From Parascedosporium putredinis (Eukaryota > Ascomycota > Sordariomycetes > Microascales > Microascaceae): a stretch of DNA of 64,000 nt. The notes beneath the pieces were generated by a model. That model made no database searches and was not told the DNA's origin. It saw nothing but the letters and a program-made list of their open reading frames with translations. The translations under genes were made by a program, and so were the position numbers. The DNA is taken from NCBI GenBank assembly GCA_949357655.1, contig CASHTG010000021.1, positions 186,001 to 250,000 on the forward strand, in the 5' to 3' direction. Below are positions 1 to 12,896 of this stretch, in pieces (the first letter of the stretch is position 1; each line of letters begins with the position of its first letter).

Positions 1-1459
1 TGGTGGAGCATGCTGGGGGTTTCGAACGGGGAATGTTAGCCAAGATCTTGATCTTTTCTTTCTTCCTTTTGGCGGGATGGGGGCGACTCACAAGAGAGGG
101 TCAAACGCAGCGTCTTGAGGGTACGCAAAGTTGTTGCCGCAGGCAGCACGAATGTGGACCGAGTTGTGAGGCTGTTCAAAGGACATCACAACGCTGTCAC
201 TTCCAACGGAGGCGACCTTGGCAAAAGTGTCGCTTCGGGTAAAGGCATCATACTAATGTGTGGAACCGTCATGTTAGAATATCGGGTCCATCAGTGTAGA
301 ATTTAGAGGATCTGAGGCCGCCACCGGAGGCAGGTTATGGCTCGACCAAAAACAAACTAGGGACTTAACGACGACGCAGTAACTTACCACAAGGCCCTTG
401 AAGTTGACAGTTGCCATCCTGGCGTTCGCTTCGACGGACGAGCACCTGACGGTCTTTGTGCGGTCCCTGTCGCCGGTGATAGAGCCGTACTTGCCGCTGA
501 CGGCTTCCTGGGGGAAGTTGTAGCTATAGAGCGGGTTGCGGATAGTCTGCTGTCCCTTGGGAGTCTCGACACGGATCTCTGGCTGGCCGACGGAAGGAGG
601 CAGGGAGGAGTTTTCGGCCCAGTCCCAGTAGGGGCGCGGAGGGACTCGGCGGCGCGCTGGTACTCGGGCCGCTGGGCCTCGGGATACTCCTTTGCAAGGG
701 TGATGGCATGGTCGACGAGGACTTGCTGTACAGCGTGTAAGTGACAATCCATTTTCCTTCTCCACGCGCCTGGCTCATAACTGTGCGGGTTTTTAGGGTT
801 AGGAGAGGGAGCCGGGGCGCCATGAGAGGCACCCGTTGAGGGGCACGAACCTCGAAGAGGGCCAAATATGACCTATGCCACGGCAAGAAGAGATTCTCCT
901 AGAAACTTGGAATTAGAAAAGCGCTGAATCTAGTACAACGACGACGGTCTGCCCTTACAGCGTGAGGGCAATAGCCATTCGGTCCCATCGCTCGGCTCTT
1001 GTCATCCCATGGAATCAAAGGACGACCATGGATACCTGAGGGAAAGCATAGTCAGAATATCGGATCGCTTCTTATCGACTAAGACCGGGGAAGCAAGAGA
1101 GTTTACCCATGATTTGGAAGTATGATAGCACGTCATCCGCTTTTGCGGCCTGCATCGCAGCTAGTGCCCGTACATAAAGCGACCTATGATGAAGGATCGT
1201 ATTGGTTGATTAGTCCCTCGCCAGTCTAACGGTCGTTATCCATCCGATGGGCTCCAGTGGCTCTCACGACATTATAGTTCTCCAAGACTTACCATGCTGG
1301 TCCCCCTTGAGTGTGGAGGATGTTGATGTTGAGTCTGGATGGTGGCTCACCGCTAAGAGCATCGAATCCTGTTGTGGCACCCGTGATGGACACTCTCGCG
1401 GAGACAACGGTAGCCAGACATAAGGACAGGAGCGGAACAAGTTTTGTTGGAGACACCAT
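1..1459 (-). CDS. Tyrosinase (polyphenol oxidase), secreted type, 3' end outside window, one frameshift
   Basis: Type-3 copper oxidase that hydroxylates monophenols and oxidises diphenols to quinones (melanin-type chemistry). Exons on the minus strand: 1459-1293, 1183-1107, 1035-959, 898-851, 725-388, 252-92 and 12-1; the gene runs off the left edge. Residues 1-22 form a signal peptide ending VVSA. CuA ligands are His84 (GIHGRP), His106 (YCPHA) and His115 (LPWHRSYLALFEQ); CuB ligands are His265 and His269 (EQPHNSVH) and a third in LFMLHH at the edge. The spacing fits fungal tyrosinases. Exon 5 begins and ends in phase 0 but is 338 nt long, so one base is missing; it falls in the gggg run at 631-634, between AESLRAP and YWDWAEN. 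Introns carry CTAACCC-like branch sites. About 293 residues are visible. The family is certain; the natural substrate is not. Confidence 0.9.
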
Positions 1460-1721
1460 GACGAACTTTCTTCAGAGGGCAGGGAAGTGTTAAGAGAAAC
1501 TGGGGATAGGCTTCGAAAACGATTGGAAGCAGATTTCAATGATCTGCAATAACGAGCGAGAAAAAAAGAAGGGGAAGAGAAGGAGAGAAAGGTGTTTGAA
1601 ACGAGTGACTGAAGCTAAGCTGCTCCTGATTAACACATCACCGGGTGGCTTGAGGAAAAAGAGATCGAAGCGAAGATCAAAAAGAGGAAGAAGGACGAAA
1701 GCCACGCCTGCCTTCCCGTAT

Positions 1722-1729
1722 TATATATA
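1722..1729 (-). promoter_or_regulatory. Candidate TATA box of the tyrosinase gene
   Basis: The minus strand reads TATATAA-like here, about 265 nt upstream of the tyrosinase start codon, with a purine-rich plus strand (pyrimidine-rich on the coding side) between 1555 and 1710. Position and sequence suit a core promoter with a leader of roughly 230 nt. No transcript evidence is available. Confidence 0.35.
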
Positions 1730-4134
1730 GTATCAACGGTTTGCCATGGTTTAAACGCGCCGAGCATGTATGAAAGGAGGCCGCATGGGCCAAACCGTTA
1801 GATGATACACACCACGTACGACTTAGGTCGCGAAAGGGGAGACGCCGAGAGATTGGAAGAGGCTGGAGGCCAGGGCAAAGGGAACCACTCTCATCTGTTG
1901 CCCTTCCTCTTGTCCCCTTCTTGGCCTCCTGGGTGTACCAATGACGTGGAACGAACAGAACCCATCATTTCCGGCACTCCGTCTTAGCCGGCGCCGTCGC
2001 TTCTCCTGTGTGTAGCTGCGGGGGACGACAGGATCAGCCTTGCGGCAACCGACAGAGAAGATCTTGGTCCGAGCCCATACCATTGGTCGATCCTTGCTAA
2101 GCCTAGAGGAAATAGGGAGTCAAGGGGATTCGAAAAGGCTCTTTGGTTACCTCTGGGAGGCACTAAAGGGTTCCTGCGTCCCGCGTGGGACGCTATCAGC
2201 TTACCTTGATTTCCTGGTTGACGAATGGCGCTTCCCCGACACGACGAAGGCAGCTGGAGGAGTCAGCCACCCGCCCTCTTCCATGCACAAGGGATCTTGG
2301 CCAGATTGAGAACAAGAGGTGTATGCCAGCTTCTTTTCTTTTTGCTTTTTATCAAGCGCCTCTCTTCTCTGCTCTTTGCTCTTTTGCCATTTTCTTAGGG
2401 GGTAGAGGGGGCGGGGACTTCCAACACCGGGCTAGGGTCCTTGAAGTGCTTGAAGTGGAGTGGAGAGGAAAAACAACTTCAATACGGAAGGGATCCAGCG
2501 ATCGCCAGGGTCCCGGCAAAGAGCAGCAAAAAACCCGTCCCGAGGCATACTCTCCGCTTGAATGTTCCGTGTCAAAAGCTCGTGTTCGTGCATTCAAGGA
2601 TCTTTGCCTGTCCCCGAAGGATGAGGAAGGGACGATCGGTGGGCTTTCTTTGTTCCTTTTTCCCTTTCCTCTTGAACCTCTTCATGCTACCTGCGTCGTT
2701 CCTGCTTGTAAGCCTACCCCTGTTTTTGGGAGGGGCAAGATATCCTCATCACACATGCATGTCTCGACGGCAATCAGGGTCGCGGAGAGCTCCGGGGCTG
2801 GGACATAATTGTCTCGAAGAAGAAAAAGGAAAAGGCTACTACTTTCTGGTTCGATGCACTGCTTTTTCCACTCTCCAAGATTCGGTTAGGGAAATCAGAG
2901 AACCAACTCAGAGAAAAGCAACATTGAATATCTATTGGTCCCGCCGGGCTTCTTTGCACGGCTGTGGATTATTCTCCGATTCTATGAGTCCCGGACGCGC
3001 GCGTTTTCCCCGCGTACTGACTCGTTCAGAGGCCCGGCCCTCGCGAGAAAGGAGGCACGCTAAACAAGGGGGCAATGTGCGCTTGAAGATGGGACCACAG
3101 CACGACTGGATAGGGAGTGAGATAGGCTCACGTCAGGGTAAGAGTACATTATTACTCGGAAATCCAATAGAAAACGAAAATGAAGGCTCGAAAGTCCTCT
3201 TGGTAAGGAGAATCGTGTCTAGCGAGTGGTCGGCGGGGAGCTCATACACCGATTTTTACGTTGCGGCTCATTCGCCGTCTCCCGTCACAACTCACTCCCC
3301 TGTGAAGGGGAACTAAGAAGTACGGAGACAGCTTGGTCCACTCCTCCTTTCTTTCGTGGTTTTGCGGGAAACCGCAGGTCCAAGCAATATTACAGGTCAA
3401 GATTTCAGCTGACTACCCAGACAATCAGACGAGGGGGACGAGGAGGAACAAATCGGCCCTTACTGGGTGATGGCTGATCTCTCATCTGTAAAAAGTTGAC
3501 CAAGGTTCGCGGCGTTTTATTCGCCCAACCGGCAGATCACGTCTACTTTTAGCTTGGCCCCTTGGTCGATTGTCATCCACTGATGGGATATCAAGACTAA
3601 TAATCGTCCAGGGTCTCGAATTCTATCTTTTCCCCCATCCTTCCTCACCGTGCCAAGTTGCATAATACGAAGGGCTTGTGGAACGTCGCAAGCCTGGGAC
3701 GAGAATTTTCCAGACGTCCAGCTCCCCTTCTTGAACTGAGGAAGAGAAAAAAAAAAAAAAAAAGGTGTTATCATGAGATTACCAGTGGCGTAGGTTCGCT
3801 GGCAGGACGCGGTGCGACGGAGCCGCGCATAGCCATCGTGTCCTCCACATCTAAAAAAGAAAAAGAAAAGAAAGTACGATGCGGTATTGGTGAGAGAGAA
3901 TAAGGAAGATGCATGCGTGTAAGTGAAGAAGTGCAATACGGTTGTCTTTCTGCAAACAACCGAGACCGACCGTGGGACCCGATTTCCCTGGCCTTTCTCA
4001 GTTGTACTTCGTATGTGTATTAGCGGCTCACCGGCTGAAGGCCTAATGAAAGAGAGATGGCCGTGCACGATGCCTCTATTCCACTGACTGATGGTAGGCA
4101 TCAAGGAGGTTTCGTTCGGGCCTTGAAGGTTTAT

Positions 4135-4627
4135 TCAGGTGGAGGATGAGCTGCTTACTGCCGCTGTCCGGCCACGTCCCTCGGGAGGGCTGGCTGCAGA
4201 AGTGGGGAGAACAGAAAGAACATTGAAAGCATCATTGCCATCCATGGCACTGGGTACGACCATCCCATCCCTCTCGCTGCTCAACGGAACTCGGATTTGC
4301 GATAGAGCCATGATGCTCCCTTGGGAATTGAAACCCATTGATTGATCCCATCAAGGCTTACCTTGGTACAAACACTGCCACCCGCTTCAAACAGTAAACA
4401 GCTGGACCCCGAACATCACTCCGAAGATCAACAAGCATCCCCCAAAGCCCTAGCATACTCCACTGAAACATGGAAATCCCTCCTTCAATTTCAAAGGGTG
4501 GCAAGCCTACGACAGCCCCTTGGTCGAGGGAGACCAGAACCTCTAGAAACGTTGAAAGGTTTTTAGAAGTCGACTTGTCCGCTATCCTCGACGAGAGACG
4601 TAAAAGTAAAGGGAGGCAAGAAGCCAT
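4135..4627 (-). CDS. Possible small hypothetical gene
   Basis: Tentative. On the minus strand a pyrimidine-rich leader-like stretch (about 4740-4670) precedes an ATG at 4627 and an open frame of 89 codons. A perfect donor-type GTAAGC lies near 4366, and a second open frame of 67 codons ends at 4135. If spliced, the product would be around 140 residues with no family I recognise. The shortest possible intron (about 41 nt) is small even for this genome, so the model may be wrong or the frames may be chance. An unrelated pair of minus-strand frames at 4748-5062 is equally unassigned. Confidence 0.22.
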
Positions 4628-5608
4628 ACCTACTCCATGTGATAAAAAATTGGGAAAGAGAACTAAGGAAGAGGATCTGATTTGAAGGAGAGGAAGAAAG
4701 AAAGGGAAAGAAAGCTTAAAAGGAGATAAGCCTCATAGCGTCGAGGGCTAGGCCGCCAAATGAAAAGCAGCAGCCAGCGATCTCAATTTCCCAGAACTTG
4801 GCTTTTCAGGACTGCCTGCTCCGCCCCGCTGCCCACGAGACTTGTCTGCAAAGTAACCTGGAAATGGGGCATCCTCATTTGATATTCGTCCGAATCCAAT
4901 AGATCCCTTTCCAAGTAGCCAAGAGAGCCGTCGGCGTGTCGTGTGCTTCCTGGGACAGGTTCGATTAAACCAAGCCGAGCCATGTGATTGGGAAGAAGCA
5001 ACTAAAATTGCCTTCCCCTCCGAAGTATTGACCGGAGACGAAGAGCTCAGAAATGGAGACACAAAGAAGTCATGGGCGTCCCTCTTCGAGAGAGCTCAAA
5101 GAGGATGGGCGCAACAAGAAGCCGACACTACCGGCTCTTAACTCTCGGACCTTAAATAACTCCAAGCAAATCTTTTCCAGCATTGTCGTCTTCACGGTCT
5201 GCATTGCGTATGTTTTCACGGCCAACTCTAGCGAAGCGTTCTTAGGCTAGCAGATATGGAAGGAAGGACAAGCTGTCCCAAAAGAAAGAAAATAGAACGA
5301 GAAGGAGGTTTTAGAGTCGACGTTGGATTTGGTTAATCTATTCTTCCCTCGGCACGGATTGATATTAATAGAACCTATATCAATATGTGCTTTAATTTAT
5401 CCGTCTCCGCCCCCATCCCCACTCTCCCGTGTCCGTGTCCCAAGTCCGTGACCCTTACTCCATTCCGGTCCCGGTTCCGGTACCAGCACCAGCTGTGGGT
5501 TCCCGCATTCCGTTGCCGAGTTCCGGTCGCTTGTTTTCCCTTCACAGTCACCTTGTCTTTTAAAAATAAGACGGCGGATCCTACCTATCTCGCATATCGC
5601 CGCTCAAG

Positions 5609-5622
5609 TTAGGGTTAGGGTT
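5609..5622. repeat. Interstitial telomere-like motif (TTAGGG x 2.3)
   Basis: Two complete TTAGGG units plus a partial third, in the middle of an intergenic stretch. TTAGGG is the telomere repeat of filamentous ascomycetes, and short interstitial copies also occur in their promoters. Two units are too few to indicate a chromosome end. Confidence 0.55.
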
Positions 5623-6626
5623 GTGAGTTTGCCTCTGCTTAATATCTTTGCTCCTTTCACCACGTATTCTGTCTCACCTCTCCGAGATGATATTAGTGCC
5701 TCGTTGGAGAACGAACGGGGACTGGGGATATATATCCGCCTTGGAAAGATATTAAAACATAGATGCATTATTACTTTGCAGAAGCCCGTCTCTCTATAAA
5801 ACAAGTGACCGAGTCTCCATCCCCCAGCATGATTTTGAAATGAGAAAAACCCCGCGAGAAACAGAATGGTAGAATAAGCCCACAAAAGATCGCCTTGAAG
5901 AGAAGCAAAACGTTTCGTGGGCACAAAGCAAAAAAGAAAGGAAAGGAAAGCTTAAAAATGTGATGCGATCCCGCGGGCTTGTGATGAGCTCGCGAGTGAT
6001 CATCAAGCCACTGCCAACCAATCGACTCATTACCTTTTTCTCTTTTCCGACACAAGAACGCCGACCAGTCTCTCTAGACCCCTTCAAAGGTCGCTCTCTG
6101 AAATTGTGATTTTGTTTAATCAAGACTAGAATTTTTCAAACTTTTGTTGACAGAATCGGATAGGAGAATGTGAAATGTAGTAGAGAAGATTTGAATGAAA
6201 GCAGAGGCGAGGTAAAAAGAAAAGGGACACAAAGATAGGCGGACCATATTGGCTTTCTGCTCTCTGCTAGCGCCTATTCTCGCCCGAAATCGTGTATTGT
6301 AGAGAGCCCGAGTTTTCCGTTCTCTTTGTGGACAGGTGCTTTTAAGCCCAACAAAAGAGACCGAGATTTCTTGCCCTTCTTCATTTCTTTGTCGAGTTGC
6401 TCTCGTTCGTCATAAAAAATAATGGATGATTATTGAAGTCGTCGTCAAGGATGTTAAACATTAGAAAGGGGTATTTGATGCATTGTGAGCAATGGCGAGT
6501 ACCGAAGAATCTTGAATCAACGCCGTGAATTTTGGGTTGCCGTAAAACACACCGGCATGCACACACGCATATCCGAGCAGTAGTAGGCCTTACACAGTCC
6601 GAGATATGCACCCCAAACTCGCCGGT

Positions 6627-7596
6627 TTAAAGCCTCTTTTCTAGTAACACGAGGTCTCGGAAGCCCTCTTTCCACGTTTCCGACTGATGGCGTGTCGGCC
6701 GAGGCAGCGGGCTTCTCGCGAACCCCCGTAGGCGAGCCACGACTCCATGCCAGCCTTCATGCCCACAACGCCGCCCTGAATCGCGGTCCAGTCGCCGTGG
6801 GAGAGGACCCGCTGCATCTCTTGCGCTTCCTGAACCCTTCCACTTTCGAAAAGCTCCAGGGTCTTGACGCACGCTTTGGGCGCCAGGTTTGCGAGCCCCG
6901 CCAGGATGCCGTGTCCGCCCGCAACAGCCGCCTGCAAGGTAAAATCCGCCGAACCGGCAAGCACCAAAAATCCGGGCACGTCCTTGTTCGGGCCTCCAGT
7001 GCCGGATCTGCGCCCCATATTCTGCGTGGCGTCGGCGACCCTGTTCAACTTGCCCGTGTTGCCGCAAGTGAACTTGACACCGACAATGTTGGGGTGCTGC
7101 GCCAGCGCGATGATGACGTCCGAGGTGAGGTCGAGGCCACCCGCGCCGCCAGGATAATTGTAAATGAGGATCGGGATGGGCGATGCGTCGGCGACATCGC
7201 GGAAGTACTGAAGCACGGTTTGGGATGAAGGGGCGAAGAGCGGGGCGTAATACGAAGGCGGCAAGACGAGGGCATAGTCGCCGCCCGCTTCCCAGGCTTC
7301 GCGACAGTATTGGATGGTTTCCCGCGTGCTTTGGCAACCACAGCCGACAATAATCGGCATGTCCTGGAAGCCATTGTCATTGAGGGCCTTGCGTGTGGTG
7401 GCTGTCACCAGCTGCCGCTCCGAGTGGGTCAAGTGCACGGCCTCGCCGTTTGATCCTTGCGTCGCGAGCCCCGCGACACCGGCCTTGGCTAGTCTTACGG
7501 CATGCTGGGCAATGGTATCCGTGTCAATGTTTTCGGTTTTTGATTCGAAAAACACACTGTTGGGACGTAGACTCCTTCCGGAGCTCTCGACGACAT
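6627..7596 (-). CDS. Dihydrodipicolinate-synthase (DapA) family aldolase, two frameshifts
   Basis: Class I TIM-barrel aldolase/lyase of the DapA/NanA/HOGA superfamily, using a Schiff-base lysine on 2-oxo acids. Single exon; start ATG at 7596 (MSSRAPEGVYVPTV). About 323 residues after correction, the usual length. Visible motifs are QGSNGEAVHLT (phosphate/carboxylate loop), LIYNYPG with the catalytic tyrosine near residue 148, and GVKFTCGN with the Schiff-base lysine near 175. One base is missing from the aaaaa run at 7548-7552, between VYVPTV and FFESKT. A second is missing from ccccc at 6723-6727, after which the C-terminus continues FARSPLPRPT..LVLLEKRL. Closest in character to fungal 4-hydroxy-2-oxoglutarate or L-threo-3-deoxyhexulosonate aldolases; the exact substrate cannot be read from sequence. 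It stands alone, with no pathway partners nearby. Confidence 0.88.
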
Positions 7597-10500
7597 TCCG
7601 TCCTGTGGAAATCTGTGTCCACGGACGAGACGTCGAAAGAGCTACTAGAAGGCGAAAGGGATGTGCCGGCGGATAGGTCCACGGCTCGGAGACCCGAGGA
7701 GTGTGTCACGGGTATGTTTTCAAGGCCACCATGAAAGCTGTTTCGAGGTGAACATGCATCATTATGGGGTGACATGTTGTCTAGTGAACGAGCAATTCCG
7801 ATTTCTATGAAATATGAAGCGGCGAGCCTCGTTCAAGGGAGGAGGGCGGGACAACGGTACCCAAAAGGTTGTTTTCCTAGTCGTATGATGAGGCTGGGTG
7901 GCCGAATGCTGGGGAGTGAGTGATGAAGTCGAAAGTGAGCACTTCAGACCTATACGGGAAGGCTTCGAGATCGATGGGGAAACACAGCAAGAACTCGGAG
8001 AGCGAGACTACGGGACAAATGTTGAGAACGGGTTCGGAATCGAGGGGAGAAGAATCTCGACGCGACTCGAGAAGGGGGATCATCGCAATTTAACTAAAAG
8101 AAAAGATGCCCTCAGCCCAAAGACAGCTAGCTGGGAGGGCTACAACAAGGAAGAAGAGAAAAAAAAGCCCCCCTCCATCATGTCCAGCCCTGGATCAGGT
8201 CCGGGGTTGTGGCAGGCACCATGCCAAGGAGATAGAGTTGAGCATGTCGTAATACTTCGTACTCTCCACGAGAGATGGGCGGTTTCGGGCGGTCAGGGAC
8301 AGGGTGAGTGACCCTGGCTCCTGGATGAGATGCGCGTTCAGACATGCGACTCCGGAGTACAAGGGCCTCGCATGACAATGTAAGGCGAGAGAGGAGCGAG
8401 GGTCGAGAGCCGACAAAGATGGGGCTAGGTCGGTAATAATATCATGGTACCTTTAATACAAGTAGATATGGGAGGATTTAAAGGTATAATTTCGGACTGG
8501 TAGTGGCACTCACACCTCTTTACCCTGGAATGACTTCTTTTCTTGTCAGTGAGGTAAACCGCCGCCGTCGACCTGGAGATTGAGCCGGAAGAAGGGGGTG
8601 AGTGCCCCGGGGGTGGCGTTCGGAAGAGGACCATTTCCTTGGTCACCAACGAGACTGGGAGTGCGAGAAATGCGTCGAGATTGGTTAGTTGAGGTCGGTA
8701 GTGAGACTCGCTGCAAGAAGCACGCGGGGATGGCTCTGTGCATTGGGTTCCATATCCGGCATCATGCCTAGCTGGGACCGCATCAGGATGAAGGGAGCAT
8801 TCGTTTTCGAGAGGACAGGGCCTGGCGACATCCTCGCAAAGACCTCATACCGGTCTCGCTAGCTTGGTGAAACACTTCTTGGTGAGCTTTTCTCTTTGCG
8901 GGCCGGTGATTCGGCGTCCTAGACCTTTAAAACGGGACAGCCGGGGGCAGGATTGATAGGCTCTACCTCATGCCAACAAGAAGGTAGAGGGTACTTCCCT
9001 AGACAACCATCTGAGGGGGTACTAGTACTTGTAAACGTTTACAGCGCCCGGGGTTGTTAAAGGAGCTGGTCCTTTGCCTTTGACCGCTAATATTGGAGAA
9101 GATTATTCATGATGGGAAAATACTCTTAAGGGGTGAAGAAAGCTGTTCGTTCGCCATAGGTTGCGGATACTTCGCCCTGCCCGCCCTAGCTCTTTGTGAG
9201 GACAGCCTCAAATCGCTAACCGGAGGGTTGACAGGGTCTGCCAAAGTGAAGATGAAAGTGTGGGGGTCGTTTGCTTCACCTTGCTTTTCAAGGAGAGGTC
9301 TCATGAGAGAGGAGATCGAGGCCAAGAGGCTCATTTGCGAGCCTTTCGCGAATTTGAGAAGGGCAGAGATCCGTGAAGCTTCTACAAAATCATGGGGAAT
9401 CTAATCCTTATTCCTATTTCCCTCCATTTTCTCATTGATTTGGCCAGGCGGGTGAGGGAAGAAAGAGGAAGGTGAAGAGGCGCAACTCGATGAGTCTCGG
9501 GTGGAAGTTACTCAGCTCTTCTTCCATCGCATCTTGTGTGTGTTGTTCTCATGGCTGTGCTCATTACGGCAAAGATTATAGGAGCGAGCTGTATTGACTA
9601 GGGTCTGTGTGGGGGTTAGTGCCGTGGAGGGTCAATAAAATGGTGTCCCGGCTTGCAAACACCCTGGTCCGTCGTCACGGACTTCCAATCTCGTGGGCTC
9701 GGGAGAGAATCGAGGATCTCCTTCCCCACTAGTCGGGACTAGCTTCGCACTTCTCCCAAAAATCCGGGAACCACGGACATCAATTCGAGGTCAATAATAT
9801 TTGCCCTCTCCTCAGAAACACTTCCCTCTCCGACCTCGACGAGTTTGGCCTCTTTGTAAACCATACCATGAAAGCTACCTCCTATTAAGCTCGATTGAAA
9901 CATGTAATCTCCATGCGGCTCGGAAATGTTGATATTCGTCAACATGCTTCGATGATGCGGGAGGCGCCGTTGGGAAGCTTTCGCCCTGTTTTATCTTCCG
10001 AGATGATTTATGGTGACCATCGGATGCGAGGTATTATGACTGGCCTCTCAACATCCAGGTACACTTCCTTGGTATGATATGGGAAGCGAGCTCACTGACA
10101 AGAGGCACGGCCGCGAGAGACGATGAGCTGTGAAGGTGATGGCAGGATCGTCCCCTGGAAGAGGGACGCCCAACACCCTGGTGTAATACTTTCCTGCGAT
10201 GCAACCTCATTTGGGAGGGAGGGAGGGAGGGAGGGAGGGGGAGCCAGCCACTCACCGGACCTCTGAAATTGTTTTCGGTAACAGCCATGCGTGACTGCTG
10301 GAGCAACATCAGAAGGCTCCGCTCCTTTGGTCACTTCACAGAGAGAAATCAGACGTGAAGCCTTGTGATGAGCCGATTCGACGCCGAGGATGAAGCTTGT
10401 CATCCTTCCTTTTAAAGGGGCCCGGGATTTTACGCTGTGGCGTGCGTTGCCAAAGCCATGCAGCACCGCTTCCATTGATGGCTGTTGGCGGTCTGGCATG

Positions 10501-12896
10501 GAGGAGGTGCGAATGCCTCAGAGTTAATATCCCCCGGAAGGGATCGGACAAGAGGTGAGAATGTGGCTGAAGTACCAGAGTGCCCCAGACCTTCCAAGTC
10601 GTCTACCTACAAGCATCATCACCGAGACAATCCTGGCCGTGGAGATGTTAAATTATGTAACGACAACTCCCCAAAAGAGCGGCTGGACGAGGCACACGCT
10701 CAAATCAGAAAAGTTGCCCGTATTTCAAGGAGACGCCTTTCACGGAGGTGAGGTATCCAATGCCAGGGATGTGAGCTCTTCTTAAGAAGCAAGATGAGAT
10801 AAAAACTTGCTCAGGCCGGTGACCAAATCGTCGTGGTGCATGAGGCATGATTCAAGGGTTACCTCCTATGTGAACTTCGCCTGTTATTCAACTAATGCGG
10901 AGGATTCGCTAATGGGTTGCTCCTCACTGGTCTGAGTTCCCACCACTGGCAAGCTGATGAGGGTCGACCAAACTAAAGATGCCAGCGTTTAATAACGCTG
11001 GAGGAGTCTATCCCCCTTTTCCCCACGGACCCTGTGGAGCGGAAGAGCCCCATTTCCGCTTGGTGGGAAAGATGAATATTCCCCGACCCAGCGGCTTGGG
11101 AGGAGCAAGCCGGGAGGATGTTGAGCCACAGCAACGTATCCATTTCTGCTCCACAGGTCAAAATCGCCCGAGCCAGCTGGCCGTCAAGCAGGGATAGTCT
11201 TCACTCCGAGGACGTAAGGATCTCTAGTGTAAATTGTCGAGGAGCTGATGCGCTGAGGGTATCAAGCAGGAGATAATACGACCAGAGGATCCGTTAACGT
11301 GTTGTTATTATCAACGGGAGATTAGAATTGGGGTTTGGGAAAGTCCCTGGTTGTCTCGATTAATGAACAACCCGCCCCTGCGTGTGGGATTGTTTACGGA
11401 ACTCGGTCGCCAAACATGGGTTTGCCATTGATCAAATCCAGGCATCTAATCTAACAATCTCTCCAGCTTAACCGTCGGATCCATGATGCCTGTCGCCACC
11501 TCACATGGTTCCGCGGGCTTCGGGCCAGGAAGGCACAATGTGGAACACGCTGCAAGAGCTTCCTTCCTGTTCGATGTGCCGTCCTTGCATCGACTGCCCT
11601 CGGGAAGGTGCACCACCTAGACCTGGGCAGGAGCGTCTTCTTCCCCTGCCCGCCATCTTTTTTTCTTCCGGTTTTGGTTTTGTTTTTTAGCGAGCAGGAT
11701 CAACCAATGCCTGGACCTACCGAAAGCCCGCATCTCCCAAGTCTCGGCGCATAACCATCACCTCCTCCCGGATGGCAGCGTGATGTAAACCTCCCTTGTC
11801 CTTGGCTGACCGACCAACCTCGCAACGCCTTCGGGGGCCCAAAAGTGCATGTTTTCCATGCAGCCTACGATCCCAGTGGCGCTTCCCGTCACGTTTGTTG
11901 CTCCCTAAGAAGGAGAGGATATTGGTCAATGTTGAATCCGAGTACCTTGGTAAGCCACCTATTATTATAGATCTCGGAAAGTAGGCCACTTCGCTTGGCA
12001 GAGCGTGGAGGCCTAGACCAGTCTTGTGTGCCTGTTTTTGTGTTTACATTTTTCTTCTTTTTCCCCTTCTTTTGAGGCAGACTTCATGAGAGCAAACACC
12101 CATAAGGATATGCTCTGACTTAGCTAGGCTGAGCAGGGCTCGTTGTATCCGGTAATCGTGCCGACTTATATTGATACATGGATCCATGGATCTCAGTATC
12201 TAGAGGCAAACCCCCAGTAGGCTGGGATCTTGGTTGCTATCAATGTCTCAGTCCCCCGTCATCAACGCGTATGTGCGTATGGTGGGGAAATCAACGACAC
12301 TGCGGCCTAACACGGAGTGGCCCCAGCTGAGTCAAGTGCAGACCAAATTCTCCGAGGAATGGTGCAAGAGGGTCAATTGATACTCATTGGTCCTACCCTC
12401 TTTGTAAAGAACGAATAGTCCCTTGGGATAGATATTAGTGTGAGCTGATTGATGCTATTTTATAGTGCGTCAAACTGCCCTTCACAAGCAAGGTGTGCAT
12501 GCTACTAATAAACTGTCGAGGTTTAGGGGCAAAGGCGGTGAAATAAGGCACAAAATAATTGAGCTCGCGATTATCGCATCGGGCTGACGTGCCGCGCAAG
12601 ACGGCAAGATATCATCAGCTCGAATTGCAAAGCCACCGTCCCCGTTTCATCAGCGATTCCAGAATCGTCGATCTTCCCTATTCAAAAGCGGGATACTTCC
12701 TTTGGAGGTTCACGATCGAATAACCTCATCTGCTTACTGTGTACGCCGAAGCCTTCGTTATCAAGTCGTTTGATAAGATCCACGACTAGGGGCGAGAGAT
12801 TAATCGTGAGCCTGCCGACAAGCTCCGCGACAGTAGCTTCCTGAACGGTCATGCGTTAATACCCTCCACGACCCGCTTCTGAATAATTTCGTCACG
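7597..12896. other. Gene-poor interval upstream of SCY1
   Basis: 5.3 kb without a gene I can name. Short open frames occur at 9107-9334 (-), 9739-9945 (-), 10092-10499 (-), 10555-10785 (+) and 10979-11197 (+). The 9739-9945 frame reads like ordinary protein for about 65 residues, and a donor-like GTGAGT lies near 10245, but I could not join these into a credible gene. A GGGA microsatellite lies at 10212-10241. These may be remnants of a decayed gene or a gene broken by missing bases. Confidence 0.55.
10212..10241. repeat. (GGGA)n microsatellite
   Basis: Six to seven GGGA units run into a G tract. Short G/A-rich repeats like this are prone to length miscalls, and it lies outside any recognised gene. 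Confidence 0.85.

Larger units (their letters stand above)
1460..6626. other. Gene-poor interval between tyrosinase and the DapA-family aldolase
   Basis: No conserved gene was recognised in 5.2 kb. It holds short open frames on both strands with no recognisable family, an A run near 3749, pyrimidine-rich stretches (5400-5540) and a telomere-like hexamer pair at 5609-5622. One stretch (4135-4627, minus) looks slightly gene-like and is listed separately. Because the sequence appears to lose bases in homopolymers, a lineage-specific gene could be broken up here and escape notice. Confidence 0.6.

Noticed and set aside
785..810. Second telomere-like TTAGGG motif
   Set aside because: On the coding strand it is CTAACCC inside a tyrosinase intron, just upstream of the acceptor, so it is the branch site. 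The same holds for the copy near 38665 in TVP18.
2185..3316. Two long plus-strand frames of 207 and 291 codons
   Set aside because: They overlap each other in different frames, have no recognisable motif and show mixed composition typical of non-coding DNA.
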